Assembly (NCBI RefSeq): GCF_000004825.1
Contig: NW_008805064.1
Span: forward strand, 992,001 to 1,056,000
From: Heterostelium album PN500
Lineage: Eukaryota > Evosea > Eumycetozoa > Acytosteliales > Acytosteliaceae
Length of the DNA: 64,000 bases
Direction of reading: 5' to 3'
A model generated the notes under the pieces. That model had not been told where the DNA came from and ran no database searches. It saw nothing but the letters and a program-made list of their open reading frames with translations. Positions 24,867 to 35,215 of the stretch are shown here, piece after piece. Position 1 is the first letter of the stretch, and every line of letters starts with the position of its first letter. The position numbers and the translations under genes are program-made.

Positions 24867-26814
24867 TTATTGTAATTTACATTTACTCTTATCCTTTTCC
24901 TTATCACCTTTATCTTTGTCATCTCTTTGTTGATGTTGCTTGTTGTTATTTGAACGCTTTTTACCTCTTTGATTCTCTTGATTTTGTAATTGTAATGCAA
25001 CTGCAAAGTCACGACTATAATAAATTAACAATGTTAATAAAATTATCAACTAACTAACTAATTTGTTATTATTTTAATCGTTGTTAATACATACTCTGTA
25101 TCTGGATTGGCATTAGTTTGATCCTGTAGATATTTAGCATATTCTTCATCAGTCATAAACTCTGTGGGAACAACAGTGGCATCTCCAACCTTGGGAGAAT
25201 TAGAAAAGTTTGAATATGGATCTATTTTCTGGTATGGTTTGAAATCTGATAATAAAAACTCTGAATCTCCATTTATCTATTGTTATTGTTAAGTTAAGTT
25301 AAGTTAAGTTAAGTAAGTAAGTAAATAAGTAAGTGAATTATTACTATAATATAAAAGATAGTTACTTGTGATAATCTTTCCCAAACAACGGGTTCTTGAA
25401 TGTAACCTTCATCGGTAATCAAGAGATAGAGAGAACCAGCTGATTTGTAGATAGTTGCGAAATGATTGTTTCTAAAAAGTATAGAAAGTTCACCTTCCTT
25501 GAGATTAGAATGTAGCTCATACAGTCCGTGATACGATAGTTGTGACGATGTATCCTTCAAGAACTGTGCTATCTTCATATCGACTACAATATCATCCGAT
25601 GAAAGTCCACTCGAATAACTATCATCTTCCTCTGTTAAAATATCCTTTGGGAATCCATGAACATCTTGTTTTCCTTTATCACTATTATTATTGCTATTGT
25701 TATTGTTTGCTGTTGTTGAAGTAGTAGAAGTTGTTGTTGTTGTCGTCGTCGTAGTCGTAGTTGTTGTCGTCGTTGTTTTAGGTGAATTAGATTTCTTAGG
25801 AATAGGATCAAATTCATCGTAAACCTCATCATCATTATCATTATTACTACTTTCATTTTTACTGTTGTTGCTATTGTTGTTATTGTTGTCTAAAGATGGA
25901 TAAGGAGGTGGAGGTGATGAAGGTATATCCTTAACTTCCTTTGGGGATAGAGTTGCTGCTGCTGCTGGATGATTGGTGTTGTTGTTATTCGCTTGTTTAC
26001 TTTGATGTAGATATAGTTTCTCAATGATTTGATTATAGGTCTTGTCTCCGATGATCGAAACCAATTCAACATCCTGAGGATCCACCAGCCATCCATGTAC
26101 CAAATCGATATTTAACAATTGGAATATATTAGTATCACAAGATGTATCGAAATCTTTAACACTAAAAACATAGATATAAATATAATACATTAGTATATAT
26201 AAGTACCAAGTTGTTTTAATATACTATAGATACGATACCCTGTAAATCTTATATCTAATATCAATCCATTAACTAATGATGGTAGAATATTCATTGAATG
26301 ATTCATCTTTATTTCATGATCTACTTGTGATTCTCCATCTTTAAACTAAATAATTATAATAGAAAAACGAGTATTAGTTAATAATGATTATATGGAATTT
26401 GATAATTTATTATGATTAACATACTTGTGGAGTATTCTCTAAAAGATAAGAACCTATTCTTGTAACTAAATCGTCATATGTAATTGGAATTTCAGGTAAA
26501 TCAACACAACCTCTTAATGATAGAATATTAATAATTGCAATCAACGGACATGGACCGTTTTGCTTTTGTGTGACGATATTTCTCTTTTTTTCATTGAACA
26601 TCACAGTTTTAACACTGAAAATCTCTGGTTGTGCTGTTTGTTGTGTTGGCGAATCACTTCCTTTTTGTTGCTGTTGTTGTTGTGATCCATTCAATGATGG
26701 AGATACTTTATTTGGAATCATTGTTGTATTATTATTATTATTATTATTACTTGTATTCGATGTTGAAGTTGTAGTAGTTGTAGTTGTAGGTGATGTTGCT
26801 ATTGGTTCAGACAT
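24867..26814 (-). CDS. MINDY-1/2-type (FAM63) deubiquitinase
   Basis: Multi-exon minus-strand gene. The start is taken at ATG 26814 (MSEPIATSP) because no upstream in-frame ATG exists. MINDY enzymes trim Lys48-linked ubiquitin chains. Hallmarks are NIVTQKQNGPCPLIAIINIL with the nucleophile Cys (about residue 89) and GELSILFRNNHFATIYK with the catalytic His, followed by LYLLITDEGYIQEPVVWERL and GDSEFLLSDF. Between the two motifs lie Asn- and Thr-rich inserts (25680-25870), so the protein is longer than simple family members. The C-terminus is Lys/Asp/Gln-rich and ends in CKLQ, which has the spacing of a CaaX box. The catalytic Cys and His are both present, so activity is expected. Confidence 0.88.
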
Positions 26815-27778
26815 ATAAAAAAAAAAATATTTCAAAGAATAAGAATAAGAATATTAATGATATATATTTACAAAAATTAAAATGTTTACAATAAATTTAT
26901 ATAGATAGATAAATAGATAGATAGATTATTAAATTTCAATAATGAATGAATGAATCACTAATTTAATTAAATAAAAAAATAGTAAAACTAATGCAAAAAA
27001 CAAAAAAAAAAGTTATTTAATTTACAGTTTATATTGTATTAATTAAATTGATAAAAATATAAAAAAATAAAAAAAAATAAACAGACTTGTAATAATTATT
27101 TATGATAATAAATGCACACAATTTATTTTCATTTAATTTAAATGTCACGCTCAAAATTTGTTTGCATAAAAAACAAAATCACCCCCACTATCCTTTTTGG
27201 AATCACAACAAACCCCCTAAAAATAATTAAATTAAATAAAATCACACCCTAAATCTGGTTTCAGTTGGCAAAAGCCAAAAATTTTTGATAAACAAATAAT
27301 TAATAGTAGTACAAACAATTTACATTAGAATTCTTTGAAACTAAAGAGAGAGAATAATATGATAAATTTAATGAATAAAAACTGTGTAAATTTATTTTAT
27401 TATTTTTTTCAAAAGGACGTTTCTCTCCCAAACAACGTTACCACGCCAAGTTTAATAAGATGATGAGCAAATTTCTACTCCATCAAGTAACTAGGCTACA
27501 CACCACAGTGAAAGTAGCAAACAAAGACTTAGTTGAAGCAATTGATAATATTCAACAAAGATAAAAAGAATATAGTATTAATTAATATGAGTTCTATGCC
27601 TAATTATAGGATAGATCTTTTTATTTTTTTATTTATTTTATTCAAAGCTTGTTTTTAAAATAATTTTTTTTTCTTTAAAATTTCTGTTTTTAGGAATGTC
27701 CATTTTTTTTACCTTTTTAATATAAAATTGATCTTAAGCATTAATAATTTATGAAGTTTAGTAAAAACAACAACACAA
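26815..27778. other. Intergenic region with a short coding-like relic
   Basis: AT-rich promoter space between the MINDY gene and the ankyrin gene. At 27418-27564 (+) lies a less AT-rich stretch with an open frame of 48 codons (RFSPKQRYHAKFNKMM..., ending IDNIQQR). It follows a pyrimidine-rich 'ttttttcaaaag' that resembles a splice acceptor. No ATG or upstream exon was found. It may be a fragment of a lost gene or of a mobile element. Confidence 0.3.
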
Positions 27779-29590
27779 ATGGATAAATCTCTATTGTTAT
27801 CTATTTTTAATAATTTTGTTTTAAATAAATGTATTTTTAGAAATGTTACATCTTATTCTAGTAAAACTATACCAGAGAAAAGATATAAATGGGATGAGTT
27901 AATTACGAATCCAAAGGTGATGGCAGGCAATGGATATCTACAACTTTTAAAACAATATCTTCAATCAAATCCGATCAATACAATCAAGGATGTTTCGATC
28001 TTTTTTATTCTAAAAAACGCAGTTACAGCAGGTAGTTTAGATATATTAAAGTATTTCGTTGAAGATTTAAAGATCAAAAGAGAATTGTTATGCTTTCCGG
28101 TGGATGATTGTGACAGTGACGATGATGTGAGAGAGGATCTTTTGCAGGTTGCTGCAAATTTCGGAAAGATGGATATCATTCAATATCTCGAGAGTTTAGA
28201 TGATATTAAAGATCAATTCAACTATGCAAATGCCATGCTTCAATCTGTATTTAGTGGAGATATCGAATTGTTAAAGTATTTCTCTTCCAAAGTACCGCCA
28301 ATATCATTCTACAAATCACATAGAGTCTTTGATTTTGCAGCTTTCGCTGGACGATTGGACATGATAGAATGGTTGGCAAAGCACAGAAAAAAAGATAGAA
28401 AAAACAATTCAATGTATTTCCAAGCAATCCGTGGAAATCATATTCATATCTTGGATTATCTTAAGAAAGTGAAAAAAGAAAAATATCCATCTTCATATCA
28501 TGATAATCTTTACACTAAAGCTGCTATTTACGGAACTTTAGATACAATTAAATGGTTGCACAGAAACGAAATCGATGGATGTACCACTGATGCTATGGAT
28601 TGTGCACTTTCGGCTGGTAAGATCGATATTGTAAATTATTTAAACAAGAACAGAACTGAGGGATGTTCAGAAGATGGAATGGGTTATGCTATAGAGAGTG
28701 GCAATATTCAAATTATTGAATGGTTTAAAAAAAATCGAACTGAAGAGTCTATAAGTTATTCAATGGGTATGGCTATTAGAAGAGGACATTACAATATTTT
28801 GCGATGGTTGAATTCGAATCGTAATGAAGAATTATTAGAGATGGCATTGGAAGAGGCAGCACAGAATGGATATTTAGAATTAGTTAAATTCTTTTTGGAG
28901 AATTCGACAGAGATTTGTTCGAAACAAGCGATGGACTTAGCAGCTTTAAACGGTAGAACTGAGGTGGTAAAGTGGCTACACGAGAATCGAACAGAAGGTT
29001 GTACTACTCTTGCATTGGATGGTGCGTTAAGTAGAAAAGATATGAAGTTGGCTAAATGGTTATTTGAAAACAGATCTGAAGGATTCTCAATCCACTGTTT
29101 GGGAAATGTTACAGCTGATGGTGATTTGGAAACTGTCAAATGGGTTTATTCAAATCAGACTCAACAACATGAAGGTTCAGCAATTGATTCTGCAGCTTTT
29201 GGCAAGAATTTCCAAATTGTGAAATGGTTCCATGAGAATACAAATGAAACATGTACTCGACAAGCAATGGATTGTGCTGGATCCACAGGCGATTTAGAAT
29301 TGATTCTTTGGTTTCATAATAACAGAACAGAAGGTTGTTCAACATCATGCATGGATAATGCAGCATCTGGAAATCATTTAAAAGTTGTAAAGTGGCTTCA
29401 TGAAAATAGAACAGAAGGTTGTTCTCCTGCTGCTGTAGACTTGGCAGTGATACATGGACATACAAAAACTGCTAAATGGTTGCTTAAGAATAGAACAGAA
29501 GGTTGTTCCAAAATTGGAGTTAAAGCTGCAAAAAAGTTTAAAAGATTTACACTTTTACCATTGTTAATCAAGAAACAAGTAGATAAATAA
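27779..29590 (+). CDS. Ankyrin-repeat protein (dictyostelid NRTEG family)
   Basis: Single-exon gene of 603 residues and the intact parent of the broken copy at 11205-12250. The start MDKSLLLSIFNNFVLNKCIF resembles other dictyostelid ankyrin proteins. Residues about 100-115 are acidic (DDCDSDDDVRED). From about residue 250 to 590 at least ten units repeat the pattern (V/I)KW(L/F)HENRTEGC with about 28-34 residue spacing. There is no signal peptide, membrane span or enzymatic domain. The neighbours give no functional clue. The protein is presumably an interaction scaffold. Codon use is normal for the region. Confidence 0.87.
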   Translation: MDKSLLLSIFNNFVLNKCIFRNVTSYSSKTIPEKRYKWDELITNPKVMAGNGYLQLLKQYLQSNPINTIKDVSIFFILKNAVTAGSLDILKYFVEDLKIKRELLCFPVDDCDSDDDVREDLLQVAANFGKMDIIQYLESLDDIKDQFNYANAMLQSVFSGDIELLKYFSSKVPPISFYKSHRVFDFAAFAGRLDMIEWLAKHRKKDRKNNSMYFQAIRGNHIHILDYLKKVKKEKYPSSYHDNLYTKAAIYGTLDTIKWLHRNEIDGCTTDAMDCALSAGKIDIVNYLNKNRTEGCSEDGMGYAIESGNIQIIEWFKKNRTEESISYSMGMAIRRGHYNILRWLNSNRNEELLEMALEEAAQNGYLELVKFFLENSTEICSKQAMDLAALNGRTEVVKWLHENRTEGCTTLALDGALSRKDMKLAKWLFENRSEGFSIHCLGNVTADGDLETVKWVYSNQTQQHEGSAIDSAAFGKNFQIVKWFHENTNETCTRQAMDCAGSTGDLELILWFHNNRTEGCSTSCMDNAASGNHLKVVKWLHENRTEGCSPAAVDLAVIHGHTKTAKWLLKNRTEGCSKIGVKAAKKFKRFTLLPLLIKKQVDK

Positions 29591-29938
29591 TAAAATAATA
29601 TTTTTTTTATTGTATTAATAATTTTAATTTATATTTATGATATTTGAATTTTTTCCATCTACGAAATTGAGATTCTATAATTACCTAATATTCGAATTTT
29701 GTTGGTATCAAATTTTTATCTTATTCATAATGTAATCATCATAATTATTAATTAGGTATTACCCAGCTATCAGGTTCATATACAACAGATTTCTCACTTT
29801 TATTTTAAAAAAATGGTCATTTTTTTTTAAACAAAAAAAATGGTATTAATATCGAAGTAAAAAAAAGTTTGTTTAATTATAAAAACCTTTAATATAAAAA
29901 ATTATTATGTAATTTGTATAATTTTAGTAATAATTAAT
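29591..29938. other. Convergent AT-rich spacer
   Basis: Lies between the 3' ends of the ankyrin gene and the EGF-type gene. Poly-A and poly-T runs occur around 29800-29850. No gene or RNA is supported. Confidence 0.5.
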
Positions 29939-31246
29939 TTATAAAACACAAGTTGGAAATCCATAATCCCAAACAATGTTGCCGCTCGAACATATTTCAC
30001 ATTTACTACCGGTAAAATTAGTTCTACATGCACATATACCATCGCAATAAGCCATTGGGACATTACCGCATTCGTAATCAAAGATGCAATTCGAAGGACG
30101 ACCATCTGCGAGTAGAGCTACGCACTGGGGTGTGCCGTTGCTCAAGTATCGTACTTTACCGTTGTAACACGTTTGACATTGGTCACCTGTAAAGCCTGGA
30201 GCGCATGCACATCGATTGAGAGGTGACGCTGCCGACTGGTACAACACACTGACTGCCGGTGTCGATGAACCCAACGGTCCGACCGATTTCACTTCGTTGT
30301 TGGTCGTTGTGTAGAAGATACGGGTGTTGGCGGAATCCAGTGCCATGCTGACAACAGGATCGTTTGTCAACATCTTTGATGGACCGCCATTGATTGGAAT
30401 CTGCATGATTCCACTGCTGGTGTTCGATGACCAAGTAGGTTTCATTCCCAGGTAGAAATGGGTGTTGCTCATCACAAAGGAACCTGCTTCGACCGGCACC
30501 GAGAGTACAAATTTCAATTCGGACAATGAACAATTGTTACAACCGACGGGAATCTTGGAGATGTTTGTAACAACGGTGTTGGCGTAGTCGACTTGCACTA
30601 CGTAGAGCAGATTGGTGTCTTTTAGACCGAGGAAGTTACAACGATTGTTCTGGTAGGATCCGTCCAACATGATGGTGTCGCCGGCGTTCTTCTCATCGAC
30701 CGTCTTTGGGATGTTGGAAACGCGATGCAGATTCCAGTCGCAGTAGAAAGTTCGCTTGTTCACCTCGTCAAAGTAGAGACCGAGATTGTAACCACGAATA
30801 TACCAGACGTTGGGAATGGAGGTGTCACCACCGTGGTACGGTCCGACTACCGGTGCTGCTCTCTGGCTGTTGTGGATGTATGGAGTGTTTGTCTGACGTA
30901 GATATCCATACAGTCCGAGCACCATGCTGTATCCAGGTCCGCCAGACAAATCCGTAGTGATTGGGAAGAGAATCGATGGTTTACCACCTCCAAACGGCAC
31001 AGTAATAACGTTGTTGACGTTCGACGGTGCATTGGAACTTCCATTGAACTTACCGACGATCACCACTCTCTGATTGGTTTCATCAAGACCGATTCCAGGC
31101 AATATATTCAAACCCTTGTAGCATAGAGCTTGTGGCTGAACACCACATTGATAATCACCTTGACATTCAATAGTTGGTTGACATTGAATGATTACAATTA
31201 AAAATTTAAATAATAATATTATAAATAAGTATTTATAACTATTCAT
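29939..31246 (-). CDS. Secreted EGF-domain protein with propeller-like middle
   Basis: Single-exon gene of 435 residues. An N-terminal signal peptide (MNSYKYLFIILLFKFLIVII) is followed by a short Cys cluster (CQGDYQCGVQPQALC). A region of about 270 residues rich in Gly, Asn and Val follows, with repeated short strands such as LDETNQRVVIVGKF and LDSANTRIFYTTTNN, suggestive of a beta-propeller. Two EGF/laminin-type Cys modules lie at the end (CACAPGFTGDQCQTC; CICACRTNFTGSKCEIC read from context). There is no membrane anchor, so the protein should be secreted. The gene is much richer in G and C than its surroundings, consistent with codon bias of a highly expressed gene. I do not recognise a named orthologue. 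Confidence 0.75.
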   Translation of the reverse strand: MNSYKYLFIILLFKFLIVIIQCQPTIECQGDYQCGVQPQALCYKGLNILPGIGLDETNQRVVIVGKFNGSSNAPSNVNNVITVPFGGGKPSILFPITTDLSGGPGYSMVLGLYGYLRQTNTPYIHNSQRAAPVVGPYHGGDTSIPNVWYIRGYNLGLYFDEVNKRTFYCDWNLHRVSNIPKTVDEKNAGDTIMLDGSYQNNRCNFLGLKDTNLLYVVQVDYANTVVTNISKIPVGCNNCSLSELKFVLSVPVEAGSFVMSNTHFYLGMKPTWSSNTSSGIMQIPINGGPSKMLTNDPVVSMALDSANTRIFYTTTNNEVKSVGPLGSSTPAVSVLYQSAASPLNRCACAPGFTGDQCQTCYNGKVRYLSNGTPQCVALLADGRPSNCIFDYECGNVPMAYCDGICACRTNFTGSKCEICSSGNIVWDYGFPTCVL

Positions 31247-31983
31247 AATTTATTTTTTTTTTGTGAAAAGTAAAATATATATATGTTTGTAATAAATATT
31301 AAATGATACTCTAAGTATCTATCTTCAATAGTATTTATAGTAAATATTACATTATTATTTTATTTATTTATTTAATTAATTATCAATCATTTAATTGTGT
31401 TATTTCAGTTCACCTGTCATTTTCAAACAATTTTATAAAGAATATAGATGACACCTCACCTCACTTCACTTCACTTCACTTCACTTCTAACTTATTCATT
31501 TCTTAATACATAGCTGTAATAATATATATAGAATGAATTTTTTTATTATACCCAAAGTGGGTGGTAGTGGTGGAAGTGTGGTTGTTTAAAAAGTTATGTT
31601 CCAATTTGTGTTGACACTACACTTTAAAGATGTTCTCTTCAACAATGGGTGTTGGTGGTGGTGTTGAATTACTATATGTATCAACCCATATTGATATCAT
31701 ATTTAAAATATTAAAACAACAAACATATTTAATAGTGGTTAAATAGAAAGATAGAGATAAAAGGATAGTTGTAAGTTAGAAATAATACAGATTGGAAAAC
31801 ATACATCATCATCAAGAAATTTGATGGAATATATTCAACAAATAATTGTAACAACTGCTATAATGAAGTCAAGTATAGTGTTTTAAAAATATCGATTCGA
31901 ATATTAAAAAAAAAAGTGTTTGTTCAAATTAAGTGTTCATAATACAATACATTATATATTTATTAATAGATATTAAAAGTAAC
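31247..31983. other. Intergenic region with CACTT repeats
   Basis: AT-rich spacer between two minus-strand genes, holding the promoter of the EGF-type gene. It includes a short tandem (CACTT)n tract near 31453-31485. No coding potential is seen. Confidence 0.45.
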
Positions 31984-33051
31984 CTAAAATTGGTTCTTTT
32001 TTAATAATTTCCTTGAATATATAACCAACATTGATATTGTTAATATACCAATTAGTACTGATATAACTACTAATGGTATCCTCCAATACCTATCGAATGA
32101 TTCTAAATGTTCATAACTATCTATGTGATCATTATCATGTTCATCATCATCATATAGTTGTTGAATCTTTCTATTTTCATTGTTGTTATTATTATTGTCA
32201 TCAATATCACTATCATAATTATCTTCACTATCATTATCATCATTATTGTTGTTATTTTGATTGTTTGATCCTTTATGATTATTTTTATGTTTATGTTTAT
32301 GATTACGATTGTTATGATTATGATTAAAATTATTATTATTATTATTTTGATTTGATGAATTTTGTATTATAAGAGTTTGGTTGAAAGGAACAACCATATT
32401 ACTGACATTGACTGAAATTAATGAATCTGTAACAATGAATAAAAGTTGGCCATTGTCACCATTGGTATCATTTTGAAAAAGATAGGTTGGTATGTATAAT
32501 TGGCAAGTTAAATAAGTGTAATTCACTAGTATTATATCGTTACAACCTATAGAAACATTGTCATATTCTATAAACTCGAAATTGACAGCCATATTCTCTT
32601 TGAAATTACTACCATTGATTGCAACGATATTTTGTTGATCGAAATAGATATTGGTTGTATCTACCGATTCAATGATTGGCCAATCATAGTAAAATGGATA
32701 TTTCGATGGTTTACTATCTTCATCGATGACGGTTGTCACCGATAGATCGAATCTCTGTGACAGGTCAACTCCACTATCTGGACTATCGAGGGTACAAACA
32801 ACACTGTTGGATCCAATGAGATGAACATCATTGCATTGAGTATTTCCAACTTTTATATGTACATTTCCTAAATCGTTTGGAAAACCATTTCCAAATACTG
32901 TTAATATTCCTCCATTTGGACCTATTTTATTGTACCCAGTTATCATTATTCGATCGGTATAGGGATTTGGTGGTTTTCCCATTTGTCCAAATGTTAATTG
33001 GAATGTATAAATATAAACTATGAATATTATTATTTTAAAATATTTTATCAT
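31984..33051 (-). CDS. IPT/TIG-domain type I membrane protein
   Basis: Single-exon gene of 355 residues. It has a signal peptide (MIKYFKIIIFIVYIYTFQLTFG), then one clear IPT/TIG module (ITGYNKIGPNGGILTVFGNGF, Cys pair at QCND...VVCTL) and a second weaker one (VAINGSNF). An Asn/His/Asp-rich stretch of about 100 residues follows. One membrane span (IPLVVISVLIGILTISMLVI) precedes a short basic tail ending in KKNQF. TIG-domain surface proteins in dictyostelids include the Tgr allorecognition receptors, but this one is far smaller and I see no close match. The final KKxxx-type tail could favour ER retention. Surface or secretory-pathway location is inferred. Confidence 0.75.
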   Translation of the reverse strand: MIKYFKIIIFIVYIYTFQLTFGQMGKPPNPYTDRIMITGYNKIGPNGGILTVFGNGFPNDLGNVHIKVGNTQCNDVHLIGSNSVVCTLDSPDSGVDLSQRFDLSVTTVIDEDSKPSKYPFYYDWPIIESVDTTNIYFDQQNIVAINGSNFKENMAVNFEFIEYDNVSIGCNDIILVNYTYLTCQLYIPTYLFQNDTNGDNGQLLFIVTDSLISVNVSNMVVPFNQTLIIQNSSNQNNNNNNFNHNHNNRNHKHKHKNNHKGSNNQNNNNNDDNDSEDNYDSDIDDNNNNNNENRKIQQLYDDDEHDNDHIDSYEHLESFDRYWRIPLVVISVLIGILTISMLVIYSRKLLKKNQF

Positions 33052-33608
33052 TTTTTTTTTATTTCTATTATTAAATTTAAATAAAAATTAAAACATTATT
33101 TATTTATATATTTATTTATATTCTTTGTTTCTTCTTTTACTTTTTTTACTTTTCTTTTCTTTTCTTTTTATTTTATTTTGTTTTGTTTTAACCTTTTATT
33201 TTATTTGTTGATGTTGATCATGTTAGTTCAACCAACTTCCTATTGGAAAATCATCTTTGATCTTATCGCGGTTAGTTATTTATTTTTTTTTTGTTAAAGT
33301 GATAAATTCTTTTTTGTATTATGTTTTGAGTAGTTTTGTTTTAAAAGTTGTAAGAGTAGATGTGAAAACACAAGATTACATCAAATGGTGAATGAAAAAT
33401 TGTAAGGTATAATAACACAGTGAAATGGATTGTTGTGCTAGTGGTGAAAAATAATAAAATTTCGATTATCAATCACATTCAACTAATAATTATATTAACA
33501 AACCATCGATTTGAATGTGGTTATTTTACTGAGTTACTCAGTCAAACATTAATACGAGACAAACACTACTCATTGAAAAAATACATTCAAATTTTCAAAA
33601 TAAACATA
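33052..33608. other. Divergent promoter region
   Basis: Shared upstream space of the TIG membrane protein (minus) and the AIRIM-like gene (plus). It is T-rich on the left half. A frame open from 33420 lacks an ATG until 33609, so I treat it as leader. Confidence 0.45.
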
Positions 33609-34628
33609 ATGAAGGATAGTGATAGTAGTAATAACTATATACCTTGGTTTATCAATGTAAATAATAGCAATAATGAAAATAACTATAGTAATAGCAATAG
33701 CAATAGTAATAAAGATGATGTAAATATAAATAATAGTGTTAAAAATACAGTATTATCACCTACGAAAAAAGATGGTGGTGGTGGTAATAGTGGTGGTGGT
33801 GACATTTCAATTCTATCGTGTTATAAATACTATCAAAGTGTGTTCGATCAGCTATCGCAGTCGATAGCTTTGTGGAATGGTTACGATGGGAATCAAGCGA
33901 CTGCACTCAATAGTGTGGCGGTGTGTGTCGATCGTTTGCAGCTGATAATGAACAACGAAAATCTTCAGAATCGTCATTTAAATACATTACAGTTCTCTCA
34001 TTTCCCTGCTGTGAATAAGCAACAGCAACAGCAACATCGACATGGTGATGGTGATGGTGATGATGAACAAATCATCAATGAAATGTTAATGAACAAACAA
34101 CAACAACCTATTAATCAAGTGATAATGAATGAACTTAAACTAAGACACTGTCAGAGAATCGAAGAGCTAATGCGATCACTCTTGAGATACAACGAAAGCA
34201 AACGAAAGATAATCGAAAAGATGACATCGCTCGCCTTTGAATTCCGACAGCACTACAACAAGTACATAGAGACACCAATTCTACTCGATACCAAATACAC
34301 CAAACAACTTGATTTCAATAGCGGTACACCATCCGATCATCCACTTTCAAATTTGTATCAATGGATACATTATATAATACATAGTTTTAAACAAGAGTAT
34401 GTTACTTTATTACTTTCTGCTTAATTACTTTTTTACATATTAATATTAATTCCTTATAAATATTTATCAAGATTCTTAAGAAAAGATGAACTAATAAAGA
34501 AAATAAATTATACGAATCAAGAAGAACTTTCAAAGATCATAGATGACTGGGATAATCAAACACTGATAGACCAACAAAAGGTTAGAGAATATCTGTCATT
34601 GGCAAACGGTGCAATAAAAGATGATTAA
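33609..34628 (+). CDS. Probable AIRIM (C1orf109) homologue
   Basis: Two exons (33609-34396, 34472-34628) give 314 residues. After an Asn/Ser/Gly-rich head, the helical core runs CYKYYQSVFDQLSQSIALWN, LRHCQRIEELMRSLLRYNES, EFRQHYNKYI, HPLSNLYQWIHYIIHSFKQE, FLRKDELIKKI and LSKIIDDWDNQ. Order and spacing follow the human C1orf109/AIRIM protein. That protein binds the AAA ATPase SPATA5 (AFG2) and helps recycle pre-60S ribosome factors. Poly-Gln/His and Asp/Gly inserts are dictyostelid additions. I chose ATG 33609 because the open frame upstream has no ATG and looks like leader. The assignment rests on remembered pattern, not on a search. Confidence 0.6.
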
Positions 34629-34912
34629 TGATTTAAATCATTGACTATTATATATATATATATAATTAACTTTTAACTTTTAACTTTATTTACAATTACA
34701 TTATAGATAGATCGATTGATCGATCGATCAATCAATCAATCGATTTGTCTATCTACCTATCGATTTTATACTATTGATTTATGAATCGATTTGTGTAATT
34801 GATGTGAAAATTTTAAATTGTTTTTTTTTTGTTGTTGTTGATATTACTTATATCATTGTTGTTGTTGTTATTGTTATTGTTATCTATCTATCTTGCTATA
34901 TATCAGGTACCT
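34629..34912. other. Convergent spacer with GATC-type repeats
   Basis: 3' flanks of two converging genes. It contains a self-complementary run of gatc/gatt units near 34706-34745. No gene is seen. Confidence 0.4.
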
Positions 34913-35215
34913 TTATTCATCAGATGATTTTCTCATTTTCTTTCCACCTCTTCTGTTTCCTTCAACGGTTACTTCATCAACCTCCATCTTTTGTTGCAAC
35001 TTTTCTTGTTCTTCTTCCATCTTTCTCTTGTTTTGTTTGCTTTCCAATCTCTTGTTACGTCTCTCCATTGCTTCCTTCTCTCTGATAAGATCATAAGCGT
35101 GTTCTCTTCTTCTCAAAATTTTACTATTTTTCTTTGCCTAATTAAAAAATAAAACATACACAAATATTAACATTTCTATTTTAAAAGCAAACATAATTCA
35201 ATGAACACATACCAT
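34913..35215 (-). CDS. Small charged coiled-coil protein
   Basis: Two exons: 35215-35213, consisting only of the ATG, and 35137-34913. Together they encode 75 residues. The product is MAKKNSKILRRREHAYDLIR, then EKEAMERRNKRLESKQ, an acidic/Gln segment and a basic end GGKKMRKSSDE. It is almost entirely charged and predicted to be one long helix, with basic clusters typical of nucleolar or ribosome-biogenesis proteins. I do not recognise the family. The acceptor 'ttttttaattag' and donor 'gtatgt' are good, and no other ATG in the second exon would include the conserved-looking basic start, so the ATG-only exon is the best model. Confidence 0.65.

Noticed and set aside
30183-31044. Extra frames in the EGF-type gene
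   Set aside because: Alternative-frame shadows caused by higher GC; the Cys-patterned frame explains the locus.
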